64,000 nucleotides of DNA from Acidobacteriota bacterium (lineage in GTDB: Bacteria > Acidobacteriota > Terriglobia > Acidiferrales > UBA7541), in contig QHYE01000067.1 of NCBI GenBank assembly GCA_003224055.1, positions 1 to 64,000 of the forward strand, in the 5' to 3' direction. The position numbers and the translations under genes are program-made. Shown here piece by piece: positions 8,608 to 19,000 of this stretch. The notes under the pieces were generated by a model that worked only from the letters and a program-made list of their open reading frames with translations, was not told the origin of the DNA and did no database searches. How positions within the stretch are numbered: position 1 is the stretch's first letter; the number at the start of each line of letters is the position of its first letter.

Positions 8608-11232
8608 TTGCGTTTTTTCGGAGCAGACAACCCTGTGGAGTCAGACGTCATCCGTTCACTCATCCTCCTGGTGCAAGGAGCGATCCTCGTGCATTGGCTC
8701 ATTTCCGGGTCATTGGGTATCTTGTGTCTTGCGGGCGCAACATCCGCGATGCCGGCCGGTGATAGTTCTCCAGCGCAGGCGGAAAACTCACGTGCGATTC
8801 TGTCCGCCACGCCTCCATTCATCACCGAAATTTCATTCACGGGACTCCGTCACATCTCTCCCAAAGCAGTGGAAGTGCAAATTTTCTCGCGGGCTGGCAG
8901 TCCACTCGACGCACGGAGTGTGGAGACGGATGTTCGAACGCTTGCACGCCTTGGTTGGTTCGAATCGATCCGAGTCGAAGCTCGCAGTTCAAATGAACCT
9001 TCTCTACAGTCCAGCGATAAATCTGAACGGGTTGCACTCATCTTTTACCTAAAAGAAGTGCCATTTCTTTCCAACGTGAAATATTCGGGTTCCCGGCTGA
9101 TTTCGCAAAGGCAGATCGAAAAACTGCTCGACGAGAAAAAACTGGCGCCGGTCCTCGGTAAGCCCGCGGACCCAGCGGCGCTTCAGCGAATTGCTCTCGC
9201 GATTCGATCCGGTTTGAACGAGTTGGGACACCCGGAAGCAAGCGTTCAAATCCAGCGCGAGGAAGCGCAGAACGCAACGGTCTCCGTTCGATTCGAAGTT
9301 AGCGATGGGCCGCAGCTTCGAGTCCGGCGAGTGAGCTTCGAGGGAAATCCGCAATTCTCCACGAAATTATTGCGCGGACAGATGCGCAGCATTACCCCAT
9401 GGAAGCCATTTGCTTCCTGGCGGAGCAAAAACGCGTACACGCAGGACGCTTTCGAAGAAGACCGTCATCGAATTCTCTCTTACTACCAGAACCATGGATA
9501 TCCGGAAGCGCGCATGGGAAATCCGCAAGTAGCGCGGATCCGCGAACTATCGCGGCGTTGGCTGCTGTGGCCGGGTCAGGTAACGCGCGTCGGTTTGTCG
9601 CTGACCATTCCCGTCGAGGCGGGTCCTTTCTATCGATTCGAATCCGTCAAGAGCAGCAGTGCCCTCCAGCAAGTTGCAGCAGAGCGCGGCGGCAAACCGT
9701 TAGAAATTTCCGATGCGTGGGAAGGCAGGGCGTACTCCGCGCGCGTGGTCGAGAATCTGCGGCGCTCATGGCTAACCCGAATACAGCCGCAAAATTCGAA
9801 GGACGACTCAGTTCCCTTTCGCTCCGTTGAGGCGAGATCGGCCTTCGACGCTGACAAGCACACCGCAAACATTACGATTGGTTCGAGCGATTCTCCACCC
9901 TACATCGTGCAGCGGATTGAATTTCAGGGGCTTCACAAGTTTAGCGACCGCTACCTGCGACGCCGAGTCCCTTTGCGCGAAGGCCACCCGGTAAATGACC
10001 GCGCGCTCGAAGCCGGCCTCGCTCGTCTCGCCCGCACCGGTTATTTCAAGCCTATTCGCAAAGAAAACATCCACGTGCAAATGAACGACGCAACGCGCAC
10101 CGCCAACGTCTCAATCCGCGTCGAACAAATTGGCCAGCAGCGCGCCTCCTTGATCGGCGGCAACGGTCAATTCGGAAGCACGCTCGGCATCGCCTACACT
10201 CTCTTCGATCTCTTGAGTTGTGAGGAGCTCCTATCCGCGCAACTCGAAGGGGGACCGGAGAGCCTGCAAATCATGCTCGGACTAGCCAAAGAAGGCGTCT
10301 TCGGCACGCGCGCATCACTCGCGTTTTCCGTTTTCAACAATGTTCTTCGCCCAAGATTTGCCAGCGGTGCACAAGGGCCATTCTTCACCTCGCACAATGC
10401 AGGCATCAACATTCCATGGACTTACGCTGCATCGAACACGAATTCACTCGCTGTGAGCTACACCCTCTCCCGCGCAACCTCAGACTACAAAATCCTTTTC
10501 CCTTCGACCACCGGCGTCACTTCCAGCAATGTCCGAACAAGAATCTCCAGTAGAACACTCGGCGCGGGTTGGACGCATGACACCGGGAATGAACACCTCG
10601 CGTTCTCAAACTCCATCTCCGGAGGAGTTCTGGGCGGCGGCGAAAATATGCTTCGTTCCTCCGGTGAATACAGCCGCCTTGTGCGCGATCCGATTTTCTC
10701 GCACGGCAATGCATGGGCCATTCGAACGACATTCAGCGGCGCGGGAAGCTATCGTGGAGAAATGCCTTTCTTCTCCCGCTTTTTCTCCGGCGATGAAATC
10801 GTGCGAGGGCTTCGCCCTGGAGAACTCAGTCCTTACGCACTGACGTCCAAAACGGCAGGCTCCGGGGCCACCACATATTCCGCTTCGCCAGCTGGCGCGA
10901 ATTTCGTCGTCGCCGCGAATGCCGAATACCGCATCCCACTCAGTAGCGGAACCGAGGCCGCGGGCTTCTTCGACCTGGGTTCCGGCTGGCTGCTCCCGAA
11001 CTGGCTGGGACCTGCAAAGCCGCTGCTTCTGCCCTCAACCAACGGCGTGCTTCACCGCTCCACAGGGATCGAACTCCGCTGGACCGTGCCCGGTCTCAAT
11101 GTTCCGATTCGCGCTTACTACGCTCTGAATCTGCTTCGTCTCGACCGCTCGATCCGTCTCTCGGACAAATCCATCGTTTTCGCCAGAAACCGTTTCTCGG
11201 CTTTCGGCTGGGGCCTGGGCTCGCTGTTCTGA
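8608..11232 (+). CDS. BamA/TamA-type outer membrane protein (POTRA repeats plus 16-strand barrel)
   Basis: 874-residue Omp85-superfamily protein that would insert or export outer-membrane proteins. A leader with a hydrophobic segment (about 16-45) precedes POTRA-like repeats at about 70-145 ('ITEISFTGLRHISPKAVEVQ'), 150-225 ('LSNVKYSGSRLISQRQIEKL'), 230-310 ('RVRRVSFEGNPQFSTKLLRG') and 415-490 ('VQRIEFQGLHKFSDRYLRRR'). The Omp85 barrel begins near 495. The conserved lid-loop type motif 'EIVRGLRPGELSPY' is present and the chain ends in a terminal phenylalanine ('SAFGWGLGSLF'). The start is TTG, chosen because GAGGA sits 7 nt upstream (8596-8600). It is not next to skp or lpx genes, so it is more likely an accessory paralogue than the housekeeping BamA. 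Confidence 0.85.
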   Translation: MRFFGADNPVESDVIRSLILLVQGAILVHWLISGSLGILCLAGATSAMPAGDSSPAQAENSRAILSATPPFITEISFTGLRHISPKAVEVQIFSRAGSPLDARSVETDVRTLARLGWFESIRVEARSSNEPSLQSSDKSERVALIFYLKEVPFLSNVKYSGSRLISQRQIEKLLDEKKLAPVLGKPADPAALQRIALAIRSGLNELGHPEASVQIQREEAQNATVSVRFEVSDGPQLRVRRVSFEGNPQFSTKLLRGQMRSITPWKPFASWRSKNAYTQDAFEEDRHRILSYYQNHGYPEARMGNPQVARIRELSRRWLLWPGQVTRVGLSLTIPVEAGPFYRFESVKSSSALQQVAAERGGKPLEISDAWEGRAYSARVVENLRRSWLTRIQPQNSKDDSVPFRSVEARSAFDADKHTANITIGSSDSPPYIVQRIEFQGLHKFSDRYLRRRVPLREGHPVNDRALEAGLARLARTGYFKPIRKENIHVQMNDATRTANVSIRVEQIGQQRASLIGGNGQFGSTLGIAYTLFDLLSCEELLSAQLEGGPESLQIMLGLAKEGVFGTRASLAFSVFNNVLRPRFASGAQGPFFTSHNAGINIPWTYAASNTNSLAVSYTLSRATSDYKILFPSTTGVTSSNVRTRISSRTLGAGWTHDTGNEHLAFSNSISGGVLGGGENMLRSSGEYSRLVRDPIFSHGNAWAIRTTFSGAGSYRGEMPFFSRFFSGDEIVRGLRPGELSPYALTSKTAGSGATTYSASPAGANFVVAANAEYRIPLSSGTEAAGFFDLGSGWLLPNWLGPAKPLLLPSTNGVLHRSTGIELRWTVPGLNVPIRAYYALNLLRLDRSIRLSDKSIVFARNRFSAFGWGLGSLF

Positions 11233-11262
11233 GCGGCAGGTCTGTACTACACTGCCGAAGCC

Positions 11263-12165
11263 ATGAAACACGACAAGCTCATCAAACAAGCCGCGCGCCT
11301 TGCAGAACCTTTTTGTGTAACCAAGGGCGAAAAGTTTCGTCTGAAGGATTGGGACCCTGCCGACACGACCGGGGTCAAAAACAAGCAACATGCGCAAAGC
11401 ATACTCGATGCACGCGAAGGCGTGCTCAACCACCTCCAGGAGAAACTTTACGCGCAAGACCGCTGGGCGGTCCTGGTCGTTCTCCAGGGTCTGGACGCTG
11501 CCGGTAAGGATGGTGTGATCAAGCACGTCATGTCCGGTGTGAACCCGCAGGGATGCTCCGTTTTCTCCTTCAAGTCCCCCAGCACTGAGGAACTGGACCA
11601 CGACTATCTCTGGCGAGCGCACAAGTGCCTCCCCGAACGGGGCAGGATCGGCATTTTCAATCGCTCCTACTACGAAGAAGTATTGATTGTGCGCGTCCAC
11701 CTCACCCTGTTAAGAGCGGAGAAGTTGCCCGACGAAATGATCACGAAGCATATCTGGGACCAGCGGTGCGAGGACATCAACGCATTCGAACAGTACTTGA
11801 CTCGAAATGGAGTAGTGATTCGAAAATTTTTCTTGCACATTTCGAAGGAAGAGCAAAAGAGGCGGTTCCTCGAGCGGCTGGAAGATCCGAAGAAGAACTG
11901 GAAATTCTCCATGGCAGACGTGAACGAACGCGCGTTCTGGAAGGACTACCAGGAAGCCTACGAGGAGATGATTCAGAATACGGCGATGAAGCACGCTCCG
12001 TGGTTCGTGGTTCCTGCAGATAACAAGTGGTTTACGCGACTGATCGTGGCTTCCGCAATTATCGAGGCGCTCGACGAACTCCATCTCTCATTCCCAGACG
12101 TGGACAAGACAAAGAAGAAAGAGCTGGAAGCTGTCCGGAGATCCCTCATCGCCCGGAAGGACTAA
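11263..12165 (+). CDS. Polyphosphate kinase 2 family polyphosphate:nucleotide phosphotransferase
   Basis: 300-residue cytosolic P-loop kinase using polyphosphate to phosphorylate AMP/ADP (or GDP). Walker A is 'GLDAAGKDG' (76-84). The Walker B/lid region is 'RGRIGIFNRSYYEEVLIVRV' (126-145), and 'FFLHISKEEQKRRF' follows further on. It has one PPK2 domain of normal length. The sequence style ('HDYLWRAHKCLPERG') is that of the roughly 270-300-residue PPK2 group, several members of which phosphorylate both AMP and ADP; the class assignment is tentative. It lies 30 nt after the BamA-like stop on the same strand and may be co-transcribed. Confidence 0.9.
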   Translation: MKHDKLIKQAARLAEPFCVTKGEKFRLKDWDPADTTGVKNKQHAQSILDAREGVLNHLQEKLYAQDRWAVLVVLQGLDAAGKDGVIKHVMSGVNPQGCSVFSFKSPSTEELDHDYLWRAHKCLPERGRIGIFNRSYYEEVLIVRVHLTLLRAEKLPDEMITKHIWDQRCEDINAFEQYLTRNGVVIRKFFLHISKEEQKRRFLERLEDPKKNWKFSMADVNERAFWKDYQEAYEEMIQNTAMKHAPWFVVPADNKWFTRLIVASAIIEALDELHLSFPDVDKTKKKELEAVRRSLIARKD

Positions 12166-12431
12166 CCAGCGAGTCGGCGGTCAAGGCCGGGGACGTTGAC
12201 ACTAGAGCGGGCTGCTTACCCTCTCTCGAGGCTGGGCAACCCGCTCCACCACAGAACTCAAGTACTACGGCAACAAGCGTGCCAAACTTCCATGTTTTGC
12301 GCAGAACCCAAGTTGTTGCTTAGACAGCGATTAGAAAGTGTCGCTCTCCGCGGTCCCCAACTCGTTTTCTCAAATATCGATATCTATGGAGAGTTCATAT
12401 GGAATCGTGGATGGCTTGCAACTCATCCCCG

Positions 12432-14729
12432 TCATTTCCATTCGAAACTCTGGTGAAGGCCGCCCACCAGCACGTCAAAGGTCCCCGGTTCAACCACCCT
12501 TTTGTTTTCCAATCCAATGAATGACAAATCATCCGCCGTCAATGCAAAGCTCAATTTGCGGCTTTCCCCCGACTGCAACGCAACCTTCGCGAATCGCTTC
12601 AGGCGCTTCAGCGGCGGCGTTACGCTCGCAAACCGCTGGCTCAGGTAGACCTGGACGACTTCCTTTCCCGCCCGGTCTCCGGTATTTTTCACGCTCACTT
12701 CAACCTGCACGGTCCGCGCACCTGCTGCGCCCCCCTGCGTTACCAGCAAGTCGGAGTACGCAAAGCTCGTATAACTCAGCCCAGTTCCAAATTCGAATTG
12801 TGGCGCGGCCTGCGCCTTGCCTTCTCCCCAGTCTTCTCCTTCAAACACCTTATGGTCGTACGTGAAGAGACGGTTTGGCCAGCGCGGATACGTAATAGGC
12901 AGCTTGCCGCTGGGATTCACATCGCCAAAGAGAATGTCCGCGATCGCTTGTCCGCCTTCATTGCCGGGGTTGTAAGCCATGAGGATCGCCTTGGCGGGGC
13001 CGGCGATGCGGTTGATGATGCGCGGGCGCCCCTCCGTCAAAACCAGAATCACGGGCTTCTTGGTCTCCTCGATTTTGTGAACGAGCAAGAGCTGCCCTTC
13101 GGGCAGCGTCAGATCGGTGATGTTGCCGGGTGTCTCCGCATAGGCCCATTCTCCGATACAGATCGCCACGGCGTCCGCTTTCGAAGCTGCTTCCACGGCT
13201 TTCGCGACGTCCACTTCATGGTCGATCGTGGTACCAGGTACATAGGTAACGTTGTCGGCGCCGATTTTTTCCTGGATCGCTTTCAGAATCGTTGCGCGAT
13301 CCTTTGGATACGCACGGGCTCGGTCGCCTTGCCACGTATAGGTCCACCCGTTGTTTAGCGGGATGAGCGAGTCGGCATCCGGCCCGGTCACCAACACGTG
13401 CGCCGTTTTCGAAAGCGGCAGCGCATGATTTTCGTTCTTCAGCAAAGTGATGGACTCGCGCGCGGCTTCCAGGCTTACCTGCCGCGACTCCGGCGAGCCA
13501 ACCACCGTCTTCGATTCCATCCCGCGAAGCGGATCGTCGAACAATCCCATCTGGTATTTCACCGTCAGAATCCGCCTCACCGCTTCATCCACGCGGCTCA
13601 CCGGCACTTTTCCTTCCTGCGCCAGTTCGAGCAGCAGATTGCTGAAGCTGTAATCGCTCGGCACCATGCTCATGTCAATCCCGGCGAGCACGGCGATTCG
13701 CGTCGCTTCCTTTTCATTCGCGGCAATATGGTGCACTCCAACGAGCTTCTTGATGTCCATCCAATCGGACACCACGAATCCTTGTAAGCCCATCTCGCTC
13801 CGCAGGACATCCTTCAGCAGATGTCCGTTGGCATGACCAGGAATTCCGTTCAATTCGCTCGAATTCACCATCACCGTGTGCGCGCCAGCTTTCACGGCTG
13901 CAGCGAAATTCGGCAGAAAATATTCGCGCAGCGTGTTTTCGGGAATGAGCGCTGGTGTGCGGTCGGCCCCGGTAGTCGGAAAGCTGTAGCCGACGTAGTG
14001 CTTCAGCGAAGCGGAAACGCTCACCGGACTGGACAGATCGCTCCCCTCATAACCACGAACTGCGGCAACCCCCATGACGGTTGTTAGATAGGTGTCCTCG
14101 CCAAACGTTTCCCACAACCGCGACCACAGCGGCTGTCTCCCCGCGTCCAGGACCGGTGAAAAGGTCCAGGGGATTCCTGCCTTGCGCGTTTCCGCGGCGG
14201 CGATCTGGCTGCCGCGCAGCATCAGTTCCGGATTCCACGTCGCGGCCATCGCCAGCGGCTGCGGGAACAGCGTGCTTCCCGCGATGTAGTTCGCCCCGTG
14301 AATCGTGTCAATGCCGTAGAGCACGGGGATTTTCAGCCGCGACTTCTTCGCTTCCTCCTGAATCGCGCGAATGATTTCGTGCCACTTCTCCAGGGACAGC
14401 GCCTGATCATTTACATTCAGAATCGACCCGACGCCGTATTCTCCGACTGCTTTGCGCAACTTATCCGGATTGATCCGCAGGTCTGGCCCGGTTCCATCCG
14501 TGACCATTCCAATCTCGAGCTGCGTCATCTGCCCGACCTTTTCTTTCAGCGTCATCTGCGCCAGAAGTTTCTTGACGCTGGCAGCGGATGCACTCGCCAG
14601 GGGACCCGCAGGAGTAAAATTCCTTTCCAAAAACGTCTGGCTGTCCACAATCCCCGCACCGGGATTGTCCGCGCCCGACGGCAAGGCCACGGATACGCAA
14701 ATTGCCACTACAATAACGATATGCCTCAT
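12432..14729 (-). CDS. bglX: Glycoside hydrolase family 3 beta-glucosidase (BglX-type)
   Basis: Exported exo-acting beta-glycosidase, probably releasing glucose or xylose from beta-linked oligosaccharides in the periplasm. The first domain carries 'LKEKVGQMTQLEIGM', 'PVLYGIDTIHGANY' and the nucleophile motif 'GFVVSDWMDIKKLVG' (Asp of SDW). The second domain carries 'LLKNENHALPLSKTAHVLVT'. The third is a fibronectin-III-like C-terminal domain ('VSVKNTGDRAGKEVVQVYLS'). The frame is open up to 14903, but that start would run into the divergent oxidoreductase. I chose the ATG at 14729 (765 residues) because it gives a clean signal peptide (MRHIVIVVAICVSVALPSGA); 14771 is an alternative. Confidence 0.92.
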   Translation of the reverse strand: MRHIVIVVAICVSVALPSGADNPGAGIVDSQTFLERNFTPAGPLASASAASVKKLLAQMTLKEKVGQMTQLEIGMVTDGTGPDLRINPDKLRKAVGEYGVGSILNVNDQALSLEKWHEIIRAIQEEAKKSRLKIPVLYGIDTIHGANYIAGSTLFPQPLAMAATWNPELMLRGSQIAAAETRKAGIPWTFSPVLDAGRQPLWSRLWETFGEDTYLTTVMGVAAVRGYEGSDLSSPVSVSASLKHYVGYSFPTTGADRTPALIPENTLREYFLPNFAAAVKAGAHTVMVNSSELNGIPGHANGHLLKDVLRSEMGLQGFVVSDWMDIKKLVGVHHIAANEKEATRIAVLAGIDMSMVPSDYSFSNLLLELAQEGKVPVSRVDEAVRRILTVKYQMGLFDDPLRGMESKTVVGSPESRQVSLEAARESITLLKNENHALPLSKTAHVLVTGPDADSLIPLNNGWTYTWQGDRARAYPKDRATILKAIQEKIGADNVTYVPGTTIDHEVDVAKAVEAASKADAVAICIGEWAYAETPGNITDLTLPEGQLLLVHKIEETKKPVILVLTEGRPRIINRIAGPAKAILMAYNPGNEGGQAIADILFGDVNPSGKLPITYPRWPNRLFTYDHKVFEGEDWGEGKAQAAPQFEFGTGLSYTSFAYSDLLVTQGGAAGARTVQVEVSVKNTGDRAGKEVVQVYLSQRFASVTPPLKRLKRFAKVALQSGESRKLSFALTADDLSFIGLENKRVVEPGTFDVLVGGLHQSFEWK

Positions 14730-14878
14730 TTTTCGAAGTGGGGTGGTCACGGGCTTCTCCTTGAGAAGCATCCTAACCCCAGGGCTGGAAAATGCCAAAT
14801 CCCCACCCGGAATAATTCCGATTGTGGACTCGCCGAAAACTGGTACCTTGCCATCTGCATTGAGATTTAGCTGATGCC

Positions 14879-16051
14879 ATGGTATCGAAAGTGGGTGTCG
14901 CACTAATGAAACAATCCGCAGCGGTCATTGGACTGGGCTTTGTCGGCAGAGCGCATCTTGAGGCTCTGCGAAGAATTGGCGTCCCCGTTCGCGGCATGCT
15001 TGGCAGCGCGCGTGAACGAAGTGAATCCCTTCGCACGGCGCTGGGCCTCGAACGCGCCTACGCTTCACTCGACGAATTGGCAGCCGATCCCTCCGTGACC
15101 GTCGTACATATTTGCACCCCGAATCATGTGCACTTCGAACAGGCCAGCCGTCTGCTCCGCGCAGGAAAGCATGTCCTCTGCGAAAAACCTCTCGCCATGG
15201 ATTCGCGCGAATCGGAAATGCTTGTTAGGTTGGCGAAGGAATCCGGATGCGTCGGAGGTGTGGCCTATAACCTCCGCTACTATCCTCTGTGTCAGGAAGC
15301 CAAATCCGCCGTCGCCAGCGGCGTGATCGGACAACCCCGTCTCGTCCACGGCAGCTTTCTCCAGGATTGGCTGCTCTTTCCCATCGATTGGAACTGGCGT
15401 CTCGATCCCAAGCTTGGCGGCGAGCTCCGCGCGGTCTCCGATATCGGCACGCACTGGCTCGACTTAATGATGTGGATCACCGGGCGCAAGGTCACCGAAG
15501 TCTGCGCGGACCTGGCCACGGTCGTGCCCGTCCGGCAGCGCCCGCGTGGCCGCGCCGAAACATTTCAGAAAGCCGCAAACATAGAATACGACGACGTCCC
15601 GATTACGACCGATGACTACGCCTCAGTCCTCTTGCACTTCGAGGACAACATGCGCGGAGTCATGACCGTCTCGCAAGTCAGCGCCGGCCGTAAAGCCCGG
15701 CTTTGGTTTGAAATTGATGGCAGCAAAGGCTCGCTCGCCTGGAATTCCGAATCCCCAAATACTTTATGGATCGGACGGCGCGACCGCGCCAGTGAAGTGC
15801 TCCCCAAGGATCCGGCGCTCCTGAGCCCTGCGGCACGCGGCTACGCGGCCTATCCCGGCGGCCATCCGGAAGGCTACCCCGACACCTTCGTCCAGCTCTT
15901 CCGCGATTTTTACGGATATCTTGATGCCGGAGACTTCGGCGCCTCCCGCCCGTTTCCGACATTTGCAAACGGGAACCACGAGCTGCTCTTGTGCGAAGCC
16001 ATCGCGAAGAGCGCGCAGGACCGTGCGTGGATCCAAGTGCTCTGGGAGTGA
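14879..16051 (+). CDS. Gfo/Idh/MocA-family NAD(P)-dependent oxidoreductase (cytosolic)
   Basis: 390-residue sugar dehydrogenase-type enzyme. The Rossmann fold begins 'AAVIGLGFVGRAHLEALRRI', and 'TPNHVHFEQASRLLRAGKHV' leads to the catalytic 'CEKPLAM' with the family lysine. The C-terminal Gfo/Idh/MocA alpha/beta domain follows, including 'AVSDIGTHWLDLMMWITGRK' with the GTHWLD histidine. There is no signal peptide, unlike the Tat-exported homologue at 28201-29562. The ATG at 14906 (MKQSAAV) is an equally plausible start. It is divergent from the GH3 gene with about 150 nt between coding starts, so the two may share a control region. The substrate is unknown. Confidence 0.88.
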   Translation: MVSKVGVALMKQSAAVIGLGFVGRAHLEALRRIGVPVRGMLGSARERSESLRTALGLERAYASLDELAADPSVTVVHICTPNHVHFEQASRLLRAGKHVLCEKPLAMDSRESEMLVRLAKESGCVGGVAYNLRYYPLCQEAKSAVASGVIGQPRLVHGSFLQDWLLFPIDWNWRLDPKLGGELRAVSDIGTHWLDLMMWITGRKVTEVCADLATVVPVRQRPRGRAETFQKAANIEYDDVPITTDDYASVLLHFEDNMRGVMTVSQVSAGRKARLWFEIDGSKGSLAWNSESPNTLWIGRRDRASEVLPKDPALLSPAARGYAAYPGGHPEGYPDTFVQLFRDFYGYLDAGDFGASRPFPTFANGNHELLLCEAIAKSAQDRAWIQVLWE

Positions 16052-16061
16052 GACGGCCGCC

Positions 16062-19000
16062 TCACCGCTGCGGCGCGTACTGATAGCGCAAGCTCGGCGG
16101 CAGACGGTCCGACCTCATCCGCGTGTTGTACTCTAGCTGATAGCCGAGATGATTCGCATCGGTAGGATACTCTTGCCCTTCCGGATACGGATACGGCAGC
16201 GTGGAGTGCCGCGGCAGCGGTTCGACCGTAAACGCGTGCGCCGCGTAGAAATCTAGATCCTTCTCGAACCCATCCGCGTAAAAAAAGTAATCGCGAATCC
16301 AGCCGGCCGGAAGCGCTGGCAGTTCCCGCGGATCGAAGTCCAGCTTCAATCCCTCTCCGGAACCAAACACCACGAAGCGGTCGTCGGAATTTTTCAGCAG
16401 GTCATACACGTTGCCGTAACGCGTGTAATTCCCCGCCGCGCGGGCGTACGGACCTGTTTTGCTGCGGTGCGCGTAGGAATAAACCGTGTCGCTCGCCGGG
16501 TGCAGCCGTGTTTCGCGCGGATAACCCACAAAATCCAGCGCCGCCTTGGCCAGCGGCACTTGCGCCACCCGCACATCCTGTGCCTCGGTTGACTGATCGA
16601 TTCGAATGGCGTCCCAATAGATTTTCAGGTTGTTGACGATTCGAATCCGCCGCGTCCCCTTCGGAATTTTCCCCGTCAAGTCCGCCACCATCGTTCGTTC
16701 CAGCCCCGCCGGAAAACCCATGTCCTCCACTACGCGCACCCATTTGCCCTGCGCGTCCTGCGCTTCCACATACGGCGCGATCACTTTGATTCCCGCCTGG
16801 TCCGCCGCATACATGGACATCGCAGTGAAGTAATCCGTGTAGCCGTCAATAATTAATCGCAGCGGCTTCTTTGCATCCCATTCCCCCAGATCGAGCTCGA
16901 CCCAGTGGAGTTTCGCAAAACCCGTAAACGGTAAGTCCTCGAATTTCGTCACGTATTTGCGATCACGCTTCGAAACCAGCCCCAGCACGTTGTTCCCGCG
17001 ATCGTCCCACGCTCCCACCGGCGCGTGCGCGTCGCGGCTTGCGATCACGCGAAACTCCGGAAATGGCGGCGCGCTCGCAAATCTCTCGTTCGGAAAAACC
17101 TCGTACTCCTTCGGATGGTCAATCGCCAGCAGCCGTACTTGGTCCAGATACACCGTTTCTTCCATCGGCTCCATGAAGCGGAAGCTGAGCATTTCGTTAC
17201 GGGGCTTCACGCTTCGCGCAGGAACTTTCAAGTACTCGTCCGGGTCCGGCACGTCGCGTTCCCCCGGTGCGATCCAGTGCCCCACAACGCCTGGCCCGAT
17301 CATGTCCGCGATGAATTCGTACTCCCGCCCATTCCAGGAAAACAGAATCGGGCAAGAGCTGCCGCGCCGGTCCAGTTCTTCGAGGGAGTGCGCTTTGCTC
17401 GCGGCAAGGTTGATTTCGTCCTGAGGCACGCCAGTAGGCCACAAAAGCCGCACGACCTCCGCCTTCTGCTCTGTACCGAGGCCGGCAACAATCGAAGTGG
17501 CATTCTGTCCCAGGTAGCTGGACGCGCCGGCGACTTCCCACTTCTGATAAAGCGTCCCCGCGTAAAGCTCAACCTTTGTGCCAATCCCATTCTTGTTGTC
17601 GTTGAGACCCTTGAGGTCGATGCGCATCCAATTGTGTTTGTTCCCGCCTTCATTCCGAAGAACCACCGGCGCGCCGCCCAGTTGCGTCACCACCAGATCC
17701 GCGTCGCCGTTTCCGCGAAAATCTGCTACCGCGATCGCCCGCGGCTGATTCAACTCCACGGCATCGAGATGCACATCCTTGGTTACGTCCCCCCAACCCT
17801 TGCTCCCCAGATTTCGCAGCAGACGAATTTCTCCTCCACTGCTCGTCTCCCCCGCGGCCACAAGATCGAGCCATCCATCATTGTCGTAATCCAGTGCCGT
17901 GATCCCCCACCCACGCTGCCAGCCAAAATCCGGCAGTCGCACGCGCTCCAGTCGCTTCCCTTCCACATTCCGCCACAAACTGATCCCAGGCGCGCCTGCA
18001 TGCGTGAACGCCAGGTCCATCCAGCCATCCTTGTCAAAGTCCAACGCAACCACACCCACCGCTGCAGGCAAATTTCCTTTCGTGAAATCTATTCCGGGAA
18101 GCGCCGCGAATTTCCCTTCGCGCGGATTAAGATAAATCGCAGCTCCTGCCGCTCCTCCCGCCAGAACGAAATCGATGGCCCGATCGTTATTGAAATCCGT
18201 GGCCACCACGCCCGCGCCCGTCGCTGCGACACCAAGCGCAGTCTGCTCCGAAATATCCGTGAACGTACTGTTCCCATTATTTCGCCAGAGGACATTGTGA
18301 GCGCCAGCGCCCGGCGTCATCGTCACATACAGATCGAGGTCGCCATCGTGGTCGTAATCCACAAAAGTAAGTCCCACGCAGCCCCGCTCACGGCGAATGC
18401 CCACCTTTTCCGTCACGTCCAGGAATTTGCCATTGCCGTTGTTTCGCAGCAGCCACACGCCGTCGCTTAAACAAACCGCCAAGTCCGTATGTCCGTCATT
18501 GTCAAAATCTCCCGCTGCGCAACCGTACCCGCTGCCCTTCAGATCTATCCCCGCCGCCAGCGTCATATCGGAAAACTTGCCGTCGCCCAGATTCCGCAGC
18601 AACCAGCTCGTTCCATTCGCCACACCGCTCACAAGGAAAAGGTCAGGTTCGCCATCACCGTCATAGTCAAACAAGCAGGCGCCGGTGCTCGGCCCGATAG
18701 CAGCGCGTTCACCGCCAGCGGCCTTCGCAACAAACGCATCCGTCTGCGGCATAAATCGCACCGGAATCGCCGCCGGGACATCTATCACCGTGCTGCGCGG
18801 CAACTCCGCCAGCGAATATCTTCCTTGATCCCCATAGCCCGCGCCGAACGGCGCTCCCAGATGTTCGGCCGTGATTTTCTGAAAACGCGCCAGATGTTCT
18901 CTCGCTGAAGCGGAATCTCCTTTTCGCTGGAGCGCCCGCGCCAATCCAAACTCTGACGAAGCGTGATAAGGGTTGAGAGCCAACCCCTTCTGAAACGCCG

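Noticed and set aside
12166-12431. GAGCGGG...CCCGCTC inverted repeat between ppk2 and GH3 as a terminator
   Set aside because: The loop is about 27 nt and no T run follows on either strand.
17025-18470. A 481-codon plus-strand frame, rich in Arg and His
   Set aside because: Antisense to the FG-GAP region of the protein at 16062-19520; no start signal or domain.
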